The notes beneath the pieces were generated by a model that worked only from the letters and a program-made list of their open reading frames with translations, searched no databases and was not told the origin of the DNA. 64,000 nucleotides of DNA. Origin: Salinibacterium sp. GTDB taxonomy: Bacteria; Actinomycetota; Actinomycetes; Actinomycetales; Microbacteriaceae. Positions 8,229 through 16,324 of this stretch are shown here, piece after piece (positions within the stretch are counted from its first letter, which is position 1; each line of letters opens with the position of its first letter). A program made the position numbers and the translations under genes. Location: assembly GCA_025351795.1 (NCBI GenBank), contig JANXVG010000017.1, positions 1 through 64,000 of the forward strand, given 5' to 3'.

Positions 8229-9160
8229 AGGGCTGCGAATATTTCGCGTACGCGTGCTTCGTCGAGGGTCATCTGTACCCGGAGAGATTCCATACCATCG
8301 AACTTGTTCATCGGCCGGAGGTATTCGAGAAACGAGACCTCTACCGTCGTGTCGTAGAGATCAAGCGTCTGGTCGAGCACGTGCGCTTCGACCTGCTTGT
8401 CTGGCACATCGTCGAACGTCGGGTTATTGCCGATCGAGACGGCCGCGCGGTACTGCGTTCCAGCGACGCCCAGCCACGCCGCGTACACTCCGTCAGCCGG
8501 AATGTAGCCCTCGATCTGGGGCGACAGGTTTGCGGTTGGGTAGCCTAGGAGGTGCCCGCGCTCGTGGCCGTGCACGACGACAGAGCGGATGCTCGGCAGC
8601 CGCCCCAGAACCTCTGCGGCTTCGCGCACGCGGCCTTCAGATAGCAACTCGCGCACCCACGTCGACGAGGCCTTACGTGCTGCGCCCAGACGAAACTCGT
8701 CGATCATGCGTACCTCAAAGCCTGCCTCGACGCCCAGCTCAATGAGCGTGGCTACGGTTCCGGCCCCGTGCGCGCCGAAGCGAAAATCCGGGCCAACCAA
8801 CACCATGCGCGCATGCAGGGCATCGACCAGAACCCGACGCACGAAGTCTTCGGGAGACTGCTCGCTGAAGGCACGATCGAAGGCGAGCATGAGAGTGGCT
8901 GCTACGCCGGCTTCCTCAAGTCGCTCGAGTTTCTGGTCGTTGCTGAGAAGTGCAACCGGGCATGACTCGGGGCTCAGCAGGCCGAGCGGGTTGCGATCAA
9001 ACGTGAGGACGGTCGCGGTGAGGCCGTCATCCGCCGAAAGAGCGAGCAATTCATCGATCACCCGGCGGTGCCCGGCGTGTACACCGTCGAATTTTCCGAT
9101 CGTGACGGCGCTCGGGCCGAACTCATCAGGCACGGCGGAGAGTGATTCAAAGACTTGCAT
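8225..9160 (-). CDS. ribF: Bifunctional riboflavin kinase / FAD synthetase
   Basis: This 311-aa enzyme phosphorylates riboflavin to FMN and adenylates FMN to FAD. The N-terminal nucleotidyltransferase half has VTIGKFDGVHAGHRRVI (HxGH motif) and SSTWVRELLSEG. The C-terminal kinase half has GYPTANLSPQ and the later EVSFLEYLRPMNKF segment. The start is ATG 9160 (MQVFESLS); longer frames read back into the next gene. It is downstream of truB and two small membrane genes with gaps of 1 nt to overlaps, an arrangement that follows the familiar truB-ribF pairing of bacteria. Confidence 0.96.
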   Translation of the reverse strand: MQVFESLSAVPDEFGPSAVTIGKFDGVHAGHRRVIDELLALSADDGLTATVLTFDRNPLGLLSPESCPVALLSNDQKLERLEEAGVAATLMLAFDRAFSEQSPEDFVRRVLVDALHARMVLVGPDFRFGAHGAGTVATLIELGVEAGFEVRMIDEFRLGAARKASSTWVRELLSEGRVREAAEVLGRLPSIRSVVVHGHERGHLLGYPTANLSPQIEGYIPADGVYAAWLGVAGTQYRAAVSIGNNPTFDDVPDKQVEAHVLDQTLDLYDTTVEVSFLEYLRPMNKFDGMESLRVQMTLDEARVREIFAAL

Positions 9161-9161
9161 G

Positions 9162-9572
9162 TCAGGACGGCACTCTCGATGGACGACGCCGATACAGCCA
9201 GAGCATCCCAAGAATCGGAAGTACGAGTGGAACGAACAGGTAGCCACGACCGAAATACGACCACACCGTGTCTGACACAAACAGTGTGGAGTCCACGATC
9301 GTGAGGGTTCCCACCGAAAGCACACCGACAAGTTCGACCGTAATCGCGGCCCAGGCGATCCGATACCACGTCGTTCCCGGCAGGATCAGAGCGATCGTCG
9401 CAACGATGTAGATCACCCCGGACACGGCTGAGAGCAGGTACGCGACTGGCGCAACATCGAACTTGGTGAGAATCTGCACCACCGACCGAGCCGTCGCGCC
9501 GAGCGCCAGAATCGCGTAGATCACGATGAGGACTCTGCCGACACCGACTGCACGGGAATTCATCTCGCTCAT
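9162..9572 (-). CDS. Small four-helix membrane protein, unknown function
   Basis: This 136-aa protein has four strongly hydrophobic segments (about residues 12-32, 42-66, 70-92 and 106-126) and a basic, serine-rich tail ending RRRPSRVPS. I recognise no catalytic motif. It ends 1 nt before ribF and follows the other small membrane gene by 10 nt, so it is probably in the truB-ribF transcript. A role linked to flavin or tRNA modification is not implied by the sequence. Confidence 0.7.
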   Translation of the reverse strand: MSEMNSRAVGVGRVLIVIYAILALGATARSVVQILTKFDVAPVAYLLSAVSGVIYIVATIALILPGTTWYRIAWAAITVELVGVLSVGTLTIVDSTLFVSDTVWSYFGRGYLFVPLVLPILGMLWLYRRRPSRVPS

Positions 9573-9582
9573 TGCTCCAAGA

Positions 9583-9951
9583 TTAGGCCAGTTGGACGGT
9601 CCAGATTTGCCCCATGCGGTACACCATGACCGCTACGGCTAAGCACGCGACGCCGAGGATGACGGTGCTCCATCTGGTTCGCTCGATCAGTCCCCAGAAA
9701 ACGGCGGCAGGCGGAACGAGAACGGCAGACACGAGGTACACCCAGAACTCCAGTGCACTACCGGTCGGCGAGTTGCCAACCGCTGGCGCAACGATTGCCA
9801 TAACCAGCTGGATCAGAAGGAATAGCTCGACGAGAGCGGTCACCCCCATGGTGATGTCGCTCGGTATGCGGCCAGCGAGACCCATCACCAAGCACAGTAG
9901 CCCGGCAACGACTGCAACCCCGAGTTGCACGAGAGTAAACCATTCGATCAC
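9583..9951 (-). CDS. Small membrane protein, unknown function
   Basis: This 122-aa protein has four predicted membrane helices and little soluble sequence. It starts MIEWFTLVQLGVAVVAG and ends with a helix followed by YRMGQIWTVQLA. Its start overlaps the truB stop by 4 bp, so translation is probably coupled to truB. No family is recognised. The pairing with the next small membrane gene suggests they may act together. Confidence 0.7.
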   Translation of the reverse strand: MIEWFTLVQLGVAVVAGLLCLVMGLAGRIPSDITMGVTALVELFLLIQLVMAIVAPAVGNSPTGSALEFWVYLVSAVLVPPAAVFWGLIERTRWSTVILGVACLAVAVMVYRMGQIWTVQLA

Positions 9952-10847
9952 GTGAGCACCTCAGCTGTGGGAAAGTTGACGATCGGGCGGGATATTCCCG
10001 CGGCAACGCTCACGATACCGACGAGTCGGCCATCTGGGCCGATGGCCGCGACGATCGGTGCGTCGTTGACACCCACGAGCACGCGCTTGCCTTGGGAGAG
10101 CGCGATGACGTTGTTCGCATCGAGGACCACGGTCGGGAACAGCCACCCAGCGACCTCAGCAGGGCTTCGGAGGTCGCCGACGGGGTCGACGTCATCGATG
10201 GGTGTGGCATCCGCAAGCAGAAACGGACCGACACGAGTGCGACGCAGGGCGGTCAGGTGGCCACCAACGCCGAGAGCTGCCCCCAGATCACGAGCGAGGG
10301 CACGAATGTAGGTGCCACTCGAGCACGAAATGCGCACATCGATGTCGATGAAATCACCGCGCCGCAGATCACGCACCTCGAACGCGGCAACGGTTACCGA
10401 ACGGGACTGCAGCTGCACATTCTCGCCCGCGCGCGCTAGATCGTACGCCCGCCGCCCGCCGACCTTGATCGCACTGAAGGTGCTCGGAACCTGGTCGATG
10501 AGGCCAGTAAGAGCGACAATACCTGCTGAAATCGCGGCGTCGGTTACCGAGTCGGTGGCTACAGTGTCGATCACTTCGCCCTGCGCGTCATCCGTGGTCG
10601 TGCACTGGCCCAGTCTGATCGTTGCCTCGTATTCCTTGTCGAGGCCGACCACGAACGTGAGAAGACGGGTCGAACTATTGACGCCGAGCACGAGGAGCCC
10701 GGTTGCCATCGGGTCGAGCGTGCCAGCATGTCCGACCTTGCGTGTTCCGATGATTCTGCGGGCACGACCCACAACATCGTGACTCGTTATGCCAGACGGT
10801 TTGTCGACAAAGATGATTCCGCTCGCTGTGTTCGCAGAAGGCTTCAC
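9948..10847 (-). CDS. truB: tRNA pseudouridine(55) synthase
   Basis: This 299-aa enzyme converts U55 to pseudouridine in the T-loop of tRNAs. It has the N-terminal GIIFVDKPSGITSHDVV and the catalytic-Asp motif GHAGTLDPMATGLLVLG, then YEATIRLGQCTTTDDAQGE and GTYIRALARDLG, and a C-terminal PUA-like part. I start at GTG 10847, 10 nt after the TetR stop. An ATG 26 codons earlier lies inside the TetR gene and adds a cysteine-rich non-family extension. Its usual neighbours infB and rbfA are about 5 kb away. Confidence 0.95.
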   Translation of the reverse strand: MKPSANTASGIIFVDKPSGITSHDVVGRARRIIGTRKVGHAGTLDPMATGLLVLGVNSSTRLLTFVVGLDKEYEATIRLGQCTTTDDAQGEVIDTVATDSVTDAAISAGIVALTGLIDQVPSTFSAIKVGGRRAYDLARAGENVQLQSRSVTVAAFEVRDLRRGDFIDIDVRISCSSGTYIRALARDLGAALGVGGHLTALRRTRVGPFLLADATPIDDVDPVGDLRSPAEVAGWLFPTVVLDANNVIALSQGKRVLVGVNDAPIVAAIGPDGRLVGIVSVAAGISRPIVNFPTAEVLT

Positions 10848-10857
10848 GCTGCTGCAC

Positions 10858-11490
10858 TCATTTCGACGTGGGTCGCTGGGTCTTGCCGAGGTGCAACAGC
10901 AGGTCGAGCTTTTCGGGCAGTGCAATTGTCAAAAGTTCGCGCACCGTTTCGTTGGTGTCAAACTCATCGCTCATGCGCAGCCCGACCATGGTGTTGATGA
11001 GCATCCCCCCAGCAAGAAACTCGCGGGTCTGTTCGGGTCCGAAGCCGGCCTCGTTGCGCATGAACTCGTAGACCTCGAGGAATCCTTCGCGCGCTGCTCG
11101 CCCGATGACGGGGTCGCTGCCGAGCACGAACGCGTGCATGAGGGAGAGCAGGAGGCCGCGGTCATTGAGCAAGTCCACGTATGCGCGACCGAAATAGCGC
11201 GGCAACTCTGTTCGCGAGTTCTCGGCAAGCACGGTGCGAAATGTGCTGAGCAGGGCGTCAAGCGCGCGCCGCAGTACCTCGAGGAAAAGCTTCTCCTTCG
11301 AACCAAACATGCGCACTACATACGGCTGGCTTACTCCGGCGGCTCGTGCAACTTGGTCGGTCGTTGCACCGACATAGCCGTAGTCGCCAAAGACCCCGGT
11401 TGCGGCTTCGAGAATCAACTCACGACGGTCCCGGGATTTCATCCGCGTTATCGGCTCGTGGCCATCGTCGTCTGCGCTCACACTTGACAT
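10858..11490 (-). CDS. TetR-family transcriptional regulator
   Basis: This 210-aa protein has an N-terminal TetR helix-turn-helix (about residues 18-64: TGVFGDYGYVGATTDQVARAA, then VSQPYVVRMFGSKEKLF) and a helical ligand-binding C-terminus. It is divergent from the DHA2-type exporter and likely represses it: the space between them is 72 bp and contains a palindrome over the exporter promoter. It is also 10 nt upstream of truB on the same strand, so truB may partly depend on this promoter. Confidence 0.93.
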   Translation of the reverse strand: MSSVSADDDGHEPITRMKSRDRRELILEAATGVFGDYGYVGATTDQVARAAGVSQPYVVRMFGSKEKLFLEVLRRALDALLSTFRTVLAENSRTELPRYFGRAYVDLLNDRGLLLSLMHAFVLGSDPVIGRAAREGFLEVYEFMRNEAGFGPEQTREFLAGGMLINTMVGLRMSDEFDTNETVRELLTIALPEKLDLLLHLGKTQRPTSK

Positions 11491-11533
11491 GGTATCAGGT
11501 GATAACTAGTCTACTAAGTAATCATTCGATTAC
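11484..11533 (+). promoter_or_regulatory. Exporter promoter with probable TetR operator
   Basis: TTGACA (11484-11489), a 17-nt spacer and TAGTCT (11507-11512) form a good promoter for the exporter, starting inside the first codons of the divergent tetR gene. The palindrome GTAATC-ATTC-GATTAC at 11518-11533 overlaps the expected transcription start and is the best candidate operator for a TetR dimer. Confidence 0.55.
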
Positions 11534-11562
11534 CTCTTAAGCACCATTCTAGGTGGAGACCC

Positions 11563-13005
11563 ATGTCAACGCTCCTCGAAACTTTCCCGCTTGCCCCTTC
11601 GGCAAAGACACACAGCGTGCCCATCTGGCTCGCGATCGCCGCTGCCTCGCTACCGATGTTTATGGCCACGCTCGACAACCTCGTGATGACCAATGCTCTC
11701 CCGGTGATTCGGATCGCGCTCACCGCGTCCGTCGAAGAACTCCAGTGGTTCGTCAACGCGTACACACTGAGCTTTGCCACCTTCATCCTGATGGCGGTCG
11801 CACTCGGAGATCGATTCGGGCGTCGCACCCTGTTCATTAGTGGGCTCGCGATCTTTACGATCGCATCCGTTCTCTCAGCGCTCAGCACAGAACCGTGGAT
11901 GCTCATCGCTGCCCGCGCGTTGCAGGGGCTCGGCGGGGCAGCAATTATGCCGCTCTCGCTCACCCTGCTCGCGGGCGCGGTCTCTGAGCGACTGCGTCCC
12001 CTCGCGATAGGAATCTGGGGTGGGGTCGCGGGACTGGGGGTCGCCGTCGGGCCGCTCGTCGGGGGTGCCGTCGTTGAAGGGTTTAGCTGGGAGGCGATCT
12101 TCTGGCTCAACCTACCGGTCGGTATTATCTCGATCCCGCTCGCACTGTACGCACTTCCCAACAGCCTGGGTGACAAACTTCGCGCCGACGTCGTTGGGGT
12201 CCTGCTCGTGGGTCTCGGCGTACTCGCGCTCGTTTTCGGTATCGTGCGTGGTAACCCGACCGGCTGGGGCAGCATCGAGGTGCTCGGCTCGCTCACGGCT
12301 GGCGCCGTGCTCGTCGCCGCGTTCATCTGGTGGGAGCTACGAACACCGAGCCCACTGCTACCGCTGCGGCTGTTTCGCGATCGCAGCTTCTCGGTCGCCA
12401 ATATCGTCGGGCTCACCTTCAGCTTCGGATCTTTCGGCGCGATCTTTATCCTGATTCAGTTCCTGCAGATCGTTCAGGGCTATTCGCCACTGGGTGCAGG
12501 CATCGCCACCACCCCATGGACTATGGCTCCGATGATCATTGCGCCACTCGCCGGCATCTTCGCTCCTCGAGTGGGAACGCGCACCTTTATCATCATCGGT
12601 CTGATCTTCCAGGCCACCGGGCTTTTCTGGCTCGCGTTGACGATGGCGGCAGACACCGCATACCTGACAATGCTGCCAGCGTTCATCATGTCTGGCATCG
12701 GTATGGGCCTCGTCTTCGCTCCGATCTCGACGGCGGTGCTGGCCACGATGCGTGACGTTGATAGGGCAAAGGCCTCAGGCACCAACTCGACAGTGCGCGA
12801 GATCGGCGTTGCGCTCGGAATCGCCACTCTCACTTCGGTCTTCGTGGGCGCCGGCGGCGAGCTCACCCCCACCGGCTATGTTCATGCCGCTATCCCCGCA
12901 GTATTTGTGGGCGCTGGCGCGCTCGCTCTCGCGGCTGTCGCCGCGTTCGCCCTGCCGTCCGGGCGCGCTCCCCGCACAATGACGGAGCACGCCCGTAGTA
13001 TCTGA
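11563..13005 (+). CDS. DHA2-family (EmrB/QacA-like) MFS drug exporter
   Basis: This 480-aa proton-driven exporter has about 14 predicted membrane helices. ATLDNLVMTNALPVI in helix 1 matches motif D1 of 14-helix drug exporters, and GDRFGRRTLF is the loop 2-3 motif A. A GGTGGAG ribosome site lies 5 nt before the ATG. It is divergent from the TetR gene, whose likely operator covers its promoter, so induction by an exported compound is expected. The substrate is unknown: an antibiotic, dye or endogenous metabolite. The panE-like gene follows after 3 nt. Confidence 0.9.
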   Translation: MSTLLETFPLAPSAKTHSVPIWLAIAAASLPMFMATLDNLVMTNALPVIRIALTASVEELQWFVNAYTLSFATFILMAVALGDRFGRRTLFISGLAIFTIASVLSALSTEPWMLIAARALQGLGGAAIMPLSLTLLAGAVSERLRPLAIGIWGGVAGLGVAVGPLVGGAVVEGFSWEAIFWLNLPVGIISIPLALYALPNSLGDKLRADVVGVLLVGLGVLALVFGIVRGNPTGWGSIEVLGSLTAGAVLVAAFIWWELRTPSPLLPLRLFRDRSFSVANIVGLTFSFGSFGAIFILIQFLQIVQGYSPLGAGIATTPWTMAPMIIAPLAGIFAPRVGTRTFIIIGLIFQATGLFWLALTMAADTAYLTMLPAFIMSGIGMGLVFAPISTAVLATMRDVDRAKASGTNSTVREIGVALGIATLTSVFVGAGGELTPTGYVHAAIPAVFVGAGALALAAVAAFALPSGRAPRTMTEHARSI

Positions 13006-13008
13006 CAC

Positions 13009-14007
13009 ATGCGGATCGGCGTAATCGGAGCAGGGGCAGTGGGCGGCGCTTTCGCCGCTGTACTCGCCCGGGCCGGTCATGACGTCGAGGTCACGGCGCG
13101 CGGCGACCACCTTGCCGCGATTCGCGAGGACGGCATTTACCTTCAGGGAGCCTGGGGCGACTACGTTGCGAAGGTTCAAGCGGGCGAAACGCTCACCCCA
13201 GGCGTCGAACTCGTCATCGTGGCCACTAAGGCACAAGACGCTGTTTCGGCCATTCGCGAGAACATCAGCGCCATGCGTGGAATACCCGTGCTCGTCCTAC
13301 AAAACGGTCTTGACGGTGTGAGTGCTGCGCAACGGGCAGCTCCCCGGTCAGATGTCGTCGGCGGGCTCGCCTTACTGGCTACTTCCTACCTGTCGCCAGG
13401 CACGATCACCATGACCACCGGTGGCCTCACCTACATCGGTGGCGGCACGGGTGCAACTGACCTGCCGGCGCGTTACATTGCGAAAGTCTTCGAGGGAGTG
13501 CTGCCCGTCGAGATCGTCGCAAATTTCGTCGGCGCCCAATGGACGAAGCTTGTGATCAACCAAGTCAACGCAATGCCGGCGATCACTGGTCTCAGCGCGC
13601 AGGAAACTATTGCGAACCCGGCGCTTCGTCGAATCATCACGGCGAGCATGCGTGAACAGGTGCGCATTGGTCTACGCTCACGAATTCGATTCGAAAAGTT
13701 GCAGGGCCTGAGCCAACGCACCCTACGGGTATTTTCGATTTCCCCGTGGTGGATCGGTCAGGCGTTACCATCTCTTATCGCACGGCGAATGGGCGCAACA
13801 CCGAATCCGGGCTCCACCCTGCAAAGCGTGCGCCGAGGTCAGGCCACGGAGATTGACTACCTTAACGGTGCAGTCGTGCGCGCAGCCGAGGCGATCGGAG
13901 CGTCAGCACCCGTGAATGCAGCCCTAGTCGCTCTCGTTCACGAAGTCGAATCCAGCGGCAGGTTCATGCTACCCGCTGAGGTCGTGGCGCGGGTTCGCGC
14001 GCTTTAG
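13009..14007 (+). CDS. Ketopantoate reductase-like protein (PanE/ApbA family)
   Basis: This 332-aa NADPH-dependent oxidoreductase has the N-terminal Rossmann motif GVIGAGAVGGAFAAVLARAG, followed by EVTARGDHLAAIREDG and the central VLQNGLDG and TKLVINQVNAMPAITG segments, which carry the catalytic Lys and Asn of PanE-type enzymes. The canonical reaction is reduction of 2-dehydropantoate to pantoate for coenzyme A synthesis, but many paralogues have other substrates. It begins 3 nt after the exporter stop, yet has its own TAGTAT box (12996-13001) 7 nt before the ATG, so it may also be made from a leaderless transcript. Confidence 0.85.
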   Translation: MRIGVIGAGAVGGAFAAVLARAGHDVEVTARGDHLAAIREDGIYLQGAWGDYVAKVQAGETLTPGVELVIVATKAQDAVSAIRENISAMRGIPVLVLQNGLDGVSAAQRAAPRSDVVGGLALLATSYLSPGTITMTTGGLTYIGGGTGATDLPARYIAKVFEGVLPVEIVANFVGAQWTKLVINQVNAMPAITGLSAQETIANPALRRIITASMREQVRIGLRSRIRFEKLQGLSQRTLRVFSISPWWIGQALPSLIARRMGATPNPGSTLQSVRRGQATEIDYLNGAVVRAAEAIGASAPVNAALVALVHEVESSGRFMLPAEVVARVRAL

Positions 14008-14663
14008 CAACTGTCCGCAAAAACCTGGTGCGGGTTCTCTGGGTCGGAATTATCGAAAATGGCCGTTGCGGCTTCGCGCGGCTTCGACTGTTTGGCGTAG
14101 AGCGTGTTGCCCCCACGGTGGCGTGGGCTCAGCCCCGAGTGGCCGTCGCGCTCGTCGAGACCCGTTGAGGCAGCACCCCGGGGCGCGTCAAGCCAGATCG
14201 AATAACTCCACAACCCACGTAGTTCAGGCCGGTTGAGAAACGCTCCATCGATGATCAAGATCGCGTCTTGTGGGGCGGTCTGCCACCGTGACTGAATCTG
14301 GGCATCACGAGCGACATCGAAAGCCTCGGTCACAAATCCGGTACTTCCACCCATCGTGAATGGCCCGATCAGCACACGACGGAACACCGAGTAATTGAAC
14401 GAATCGAGGTAGTATCCCTCGGCAGAGTCCAGCCCTCGCGCATACCGCTCAGCGCGCGGCCGGTGGAACATGCTCATGGATGCGCGGAAAACCGCGTGGC
14501 CGCGCTTGGCGATAGCGTCGGCGAGGTCAGCCGCGAATGCCTCGTGACCCGCGACGTCTGTGCCATCGATCGCAATCATTCTGCGGCCCTTGCCACAGTT
14601 ATGCAGGATCTCGCCCGCGAGCGCATCGAGAGCATCCTTCTTCTGGGAAGTCCATCTGGCCAT
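14004..14663 (-). CDS. Uridine-kinase-like protein with degenerate P-loop
   Basis: This 219-aa protein has the layout of the P-loop nucleoside kinase family: a strand leading to the P-loop (MIAIDGTDVAG), a fold with FRASMSMFHRPRAERYARG, a YYLDSFNY segment, and a DAILIIDGAFLNRPELRGLWSYSIWL strand. The nucleotide-binding motif is damaged. Where GxxxxGK[ST] is expected it reads G34-TDVA-G39-H40-E41, so the phosphate-binding Lys and the Thr/Ser are lost. It may be a non-catalytic relative or bind nucleotide unusually. TAGACT lies 6 nt before the ATG, suggesting a leaderless message. It is divergent from mutY and its stop overlaps the convergent panE stop by 4 bp. Confidence 0.65.
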   Translation of the reverse strand: MARWTSQKKDALDALAGEILHNCGKGRRMIAIDGTDVAGHEAFAADLADAIAKRGHAVFRASMSMFHRPRAERYARGLDSAEGYYLDSFNYSVFRRVLIGPFTMGGSTGFVTEAFDVARDAQIQSRWQTAPQDAILIIDGAFLNRPELRGLWSYSIWLDAPRGAASTGLDERDGHSGLSPRHRGGNTLYAKQSKPREAATAIFDNSDPENPHQVFADSC

Positions 14664-14685
14664 AGTGCCAGTCTAGGTTTGAGTG
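14664..14685. promoter_or_regulatory. Overlapping divergent leaderless promoters
   Basis: On the minus strand TAGACT (14670-14675) is 6 nt before the kinase-like ATG at 14663. On the plus strand TAGGTT (14674-14679) is 6 nt before the mutY GTG at 14686. The two -10 boxes share two base pairs, so only one polymerase could bind at a time. Confidence 0.5.
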
Positions 14686-15552
14686 GTGACCATTGCCCCG
14701 GCTGTGAACGATTGGTTCGCTCGGAACCACCGTGACCTGCCGTGGCGACGTGATGGCTTTAGCGCGTGGGGAACCCTCGTTTCCGAGTTCATGCTGCAGC
14801 AAACACCGGTCGCCCGCGTGGTGCCGCGGCTCACCGCGTGGCTCGAACGCTGGCCGACACCGGCGTCGCTCGCTGCGGAATCGCCGGGAGAAGCCGTTCG
14901 GGTGTGGGATCGGCTCGGCTATCCGCGCCGGGCACTCAACCTGCACGCGGCTGCCGTGGCCATCACCGAGTTGCACAGGGGCCTGGTACCGCAGGACCTG
15001 CCAAGTTTGCTCGCCCTGCCGGGCGTCGGCGACTACACCGCGCGAGCCGTCGCCGCCTTCGCGTTCGGGCACCGGCATCCCGTCGTCGATGTCAACGCAC
15101 GCAGGGTCATGGCGCGCGCACTACTCGGGCAGGGCGAGTCCGGGCCCGCATCGACGAAGGCGGATCTCGCGCTCATGGAGTCAATTCTGCCCACGGATTC
15201 TGCGGCTGCCCGTATCACGAACGCCGCGATGATGGAACTGGGGGCACTCGTCTGCACAGCCAGGTCACCGCGGTGCGACGCCTGCCCCATCGCCGAGCAG
15301 TGTGCTTGGCGCCGAGCCGGATATCCACCGTTTGACGGCAAACGTGGGCCGGTTCAGAAGAGGTTCGAAGGGTCTGACCGGCAAGTGCGTGGGCTCATCC
15401 TGCGCGAACTGCGTGCGAGTGACATTGCGGTAACTTTCGCCGAAATCGAGCAGGTCTGGGCTGATGCCAGCCAACGGGATCGCGCGCTTGAGGGGTTGTT
15501 AGCAGACGGTCTCATGTGTGCCGTCGACGGCGGATATTCGCTTCCTGTCTAA
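14686..15552 (+). CDS. mutY: A/G-specific adenine glycosylase
   Basis: This 288-aa DNA-repair enzyme removes adenine mispaired with 8-oxoguanine. It has the helix-hairpin-helix glycosylase core: the N-terminal SEFMLQQTPV with the catalytic Glu, LPGVGDYTARAVAAFAFG (HhH), and VDVNARRVMAR with the catalytic Asp. The iron-sulfur loop is C-X6-C-X2-C-X5-C (CTARSPRCDACPIAEQC). At under 300 residues it lacks a full NUDIX-like 8-oxoG-recognition domain, as in some actinobacterial forms; only a short winged-helix-like tail follows. I chose the second of two adjacent GTG codons (14686), which is 6 nt after TAGGTT; 14683 is the alternative. Confidence 0.94.
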   Translation: MTIAPAVNDWFARNHRDLPWRRDGFSAWGTLVSEFMLQQTPVARVVPRLTAWLERWPTPASLAAESPGEAVRVWDRLGYPRRALNLHAAAVAITELHRGLVPQDLPSLLALPGVGDYTARAVAAFAFGHRHPVVDVNARRVMARALLGQGESGPASTKADLALMESILPTDSAAARITNAAMMELGALVCTARSPRCDACPIAEQCAWRRAGYPPFDGKRGPVQKRFEGSDRQVRGLILRELRASDIAVTFAEIEQVWADASQRDRALEGLLADGLMCAVDGGYSLPV

Positions 15553-15706
15553 GCCCGGTTGCTGCCCCCCTGAACACCCACCAAGCTGACGGCCGTCGCC
15601 GGCACGTCAACAGCCACTCTCAGCCCGCTCCACCGGCGAGAGTGCAGAAACGCGCAGTTCCGGGCCTCGCTACCCGGCAGTACTGCGCTCTCAACCGAAG
15701 CAGCTG

Positions 15707-16147
15707 TTAGTCCTCATCGAGATCGGGGAACCTCGGCTTGACGTACGGATCTTCATCGCCGGCGTACGACGCGGTCTTCTTGAGAGTGTCGACCTCGGCG
15801 TCGCGTGCTGCCGCCTCGCTCAGCAACGACTCGATGAGGGCGGCGTTCTCCGGGATGCCGTCGGCAATGAACTCGAGGCTCGGCGTGAGCCTGGCTGTGA
15901 TGTTCTTGCCCACTTCGCTGCGCAGCATGCCGGTTGCGGACTTCAGCGCAGCTGCCGTATCGGCGCGCTCCATGTCGGTTCCGTAGACGGTATAGAAAAT
16001 TGAGGCGTGCTGCAGGTCGCCGGTCACCTTGACATCGGTAATCGTGACAAATCCCATTCGGGGATCTTTGATTCCGCGCTCAAGGCGCTTGGCGACGATC
16101 ACCTGGATGCGGTCCGCCATCTTGGCGGCACGAGCTGGGTCAGCCAT
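15707..16147 (-). CDS. rbfA: Ribosome-binding factor A
   Basis: This 146-aa KH-like protein helps mature the 30S subunit, acting at the 16S 5'-end helix. Typical segments are ADRIQVIVAKRLERGIKDPRMG near the N-terminus, then VTITDVKVTGDLQHASIFYTV, and LRSEVGKNITARLTPSLEF. An acidic tail of about 25 residues ends the protein. A strong AAGGAGATAGC ribosome site lies before ATG 16147. It follows infB by 177 bp, the standard infB-rbfA order, but truB does not come next. Confidence 0.96.
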   Translation of the reverse strand: MADPARAAKMADRIQVIVAKRLERGIKDPRMGFVTITDVKVTGDLQHASIFYTVYGTDMERADTAAALKSATGMLRSEVGKNITARLTPSLEFIADGIPENAALIESLLSEAAARDAEVDTLKKTASYAGDEDPYVKPRFPDLDED

Positions 16148-16324
16148 GCTATCTCCTTGCTCTGCTTCACGTCGATTGGATTGAGGGGAAGCCGTACGAT
16201 GTGAGGTTACGCGATCGGCCGAGATTCGGTCGTTACCTTAGGCTCACTTCTCCGGTGCATTGTTCGCGGAGACCCCGCCGCCCCGCAAGGAACTGGGCGG
16301 AGCCCCACGAACGATATTCCGAGG

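Noticed and set aside
11514-12416. 300-codon minus-strand frame opposite the DHA2 exporter
   Set aside because: Ser/Thr/Pro-rich shadow of a membrane protein gene; no start signal and no family.
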